Shown here: piece by piece, positions 23,113-23,433 of the stretch
Position numbering within the stretch: position 1 is the stretch's first letter
Layout of the letters: the number at the start of each line of letters is the position of its first letter
NCBI GenBank assembly: GCA_023422005.1
Contig: JAEZSC010000126.1
Location: 1 to 23,433, forward strand
Direction: 5' to 3'
Length of the DNA stretch: 23,433 bases
Source of the DNA: Bacillota bacterium
GTDB lineage: Bacteria > Bacillota > Clostridia > Christensenellales > UMGS416
Translations under genes and position numbers: made by a program
The notes under the pieces: generated by a model
The model's input: only the letters and a program-made list of their open reading frames with translations
The model's database searches: none
Told to the model about the DNA's origin: nothing

Positions 23113-23145
23113 AAGCGCGAAACTCCGGTTTCGCGCTTTCATTTT
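23113..23145 (+). terminator. Intrinsic terminator of the activase gene
   Basis: An 11-bp perfect stem, AAGCGCGAAAC (23113-23123) with GTTTCGCGCTT (23128-23138), has a four-base loop and is followed by TCATTTT. Confidence 0.9.
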
Positions 23146-23252
23146 ATCCAGGATAACGCGCAAAATAGCCCATGAACATGGCGTACAAACCGTCACTGGA
23201 TGCCAATACCAACATTGCCAATGCTTATAACACGCCCAATTTATTTCCATGA

Positions 23253-23282
23253 GTATTCAAAGGATGTGGGGTTACATTAATA
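23253..23282 (+). promoter_or_regulatory. Candidate forespore (sigma-G-type) promoter of the spore-protein gene
   Basis: GTATT (23253-23257) and CATTAATA (23275-23282) are 17 bases apart, resembling but not exactly matching the sigma-G pattern (GHATR and CATnHTA). The gene type makes a forespore promoter likely. No sigma-A promoter is evident. Confidence 0.4.
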
Positions 23283-23309
23283 GCAGAATCACGTAAGGAG
23301 GTGAATCAA

Positions 23310-23433
23310 ATGGCAAGGAGCAACAGAAAGCTCGTCCCGCAGGCCAGCCAGGCTCTGGACAACATGAAGTATGAGGTGGCGACGTCCTTTGGCATCAACC
23401 TCAAGAACGGCTACAACGGCGACCTGACGAGCG
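23310..23433 (+). CDS. Alpha/beta-type small acid-soluble spore protein, 3' end outside window
   Basis: DNA-binding protein that coats and protects the chromosome in dormant spores. Forty-one codons are visible, beginning MARSNRKLVPQASQALDN and continuing with the family block KYEVATSFGI and NLKNGYNGDLTS. The Glu22-Val23-Ala bond corresponds to the site cut by the germination protease GPR. The usual acidic residue two places after that Ala is Ser here. AAGGAGGTG (23295-23303), nearly a full anti-16S match, stands seven bases before the ATG. The gene runs off the right edge; family members are about 60-90 residues. It is the clearest sign that the organism forms endospores. Confidence 0.93.
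   Translation, partial: MARSNRKLVPQASQALDNMKYEVATSFGINLKNGYNGDLTS

Overview
The window looks like a chromosomal segment of a GC-rich, anaerobic, spore-forming Firmicute of the class Clostridia. The evidence is an alpha/beta-type small acid-soluble spore protein at the right edge, a four-domain S1 protein of the type fused to IspH in clostridia, a ferredoxin-dependent 2-oxoacid oxidoreductase, rubrerythrin-type oxygen defence and a giant 2-hydroxyacyl-CoA dehydratase activase. Shine-Dalgarno sequences and sigma-A-type promoters are strong throughout. No tRNA, rRNA, CRISPR array, insertion sequence or phage gene was seen. The species cannot be named from this sequence.

Left part (1-6665): the 3' end of the S1 gene and its terminator are followed by a two-gene korA-korB operon with a near-consensus promoter, then rubrerythrin. 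A bidirectional terminator separates rubrerythrin from a convergent ohr gene. Divergent from ohr is a three-gene operon encoding a cysteine-free MarR regulator, a membrane-anchored FMN-binding protein and a flavodoxin. The stretch is rich in low-potential electron carriers and peroxide or oxygen detoxification.

Middle (6666-10735): a TetR regulator with a clear palindromic operator is coupled to an ABC exporter half-transporter. An alpha/beta hydrolase with its own extended -10 promoter follows. A reverse-strand ferritin-like di-iron protein comes next.

Translation genes (10735-13951): a reverse-strand glnS-gltX operon encodes GlnRS and GluRS, so the organism can charge tRNA-Gln directly. 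The glnS start is best placed at an internal GTG, because promoter-like -10 boxes lie between the longer ATG start and that codon.

Right part (14000-23433): a reverse-strand 1,496-residue secreted protein carries eight fibronectin type III repeats, a Pro-Thr linker, a degenerate S-layer-homology-like region and a right-handed beta-helix domain. Two of the FN3 units are identical at protein level and nearly identical in DNA, which points to recent tandem duplication. Across an AT-rich divergent intergenic region lies the 1,424-residue activase with two complete ATPase/[4Fe-4S] modules, then a terminator, then the start of a spore-protein gene.

Nothing here is convincingly a wholly new system. 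The items most worth checking are the secreted FN3/beta-helix protein with its homogenising repeats, the MarR/FMN-protein/flavodoxin redox operon next to ohr, and the KorB subunit with a Gln in place of a usual cluster-ligand Cys.
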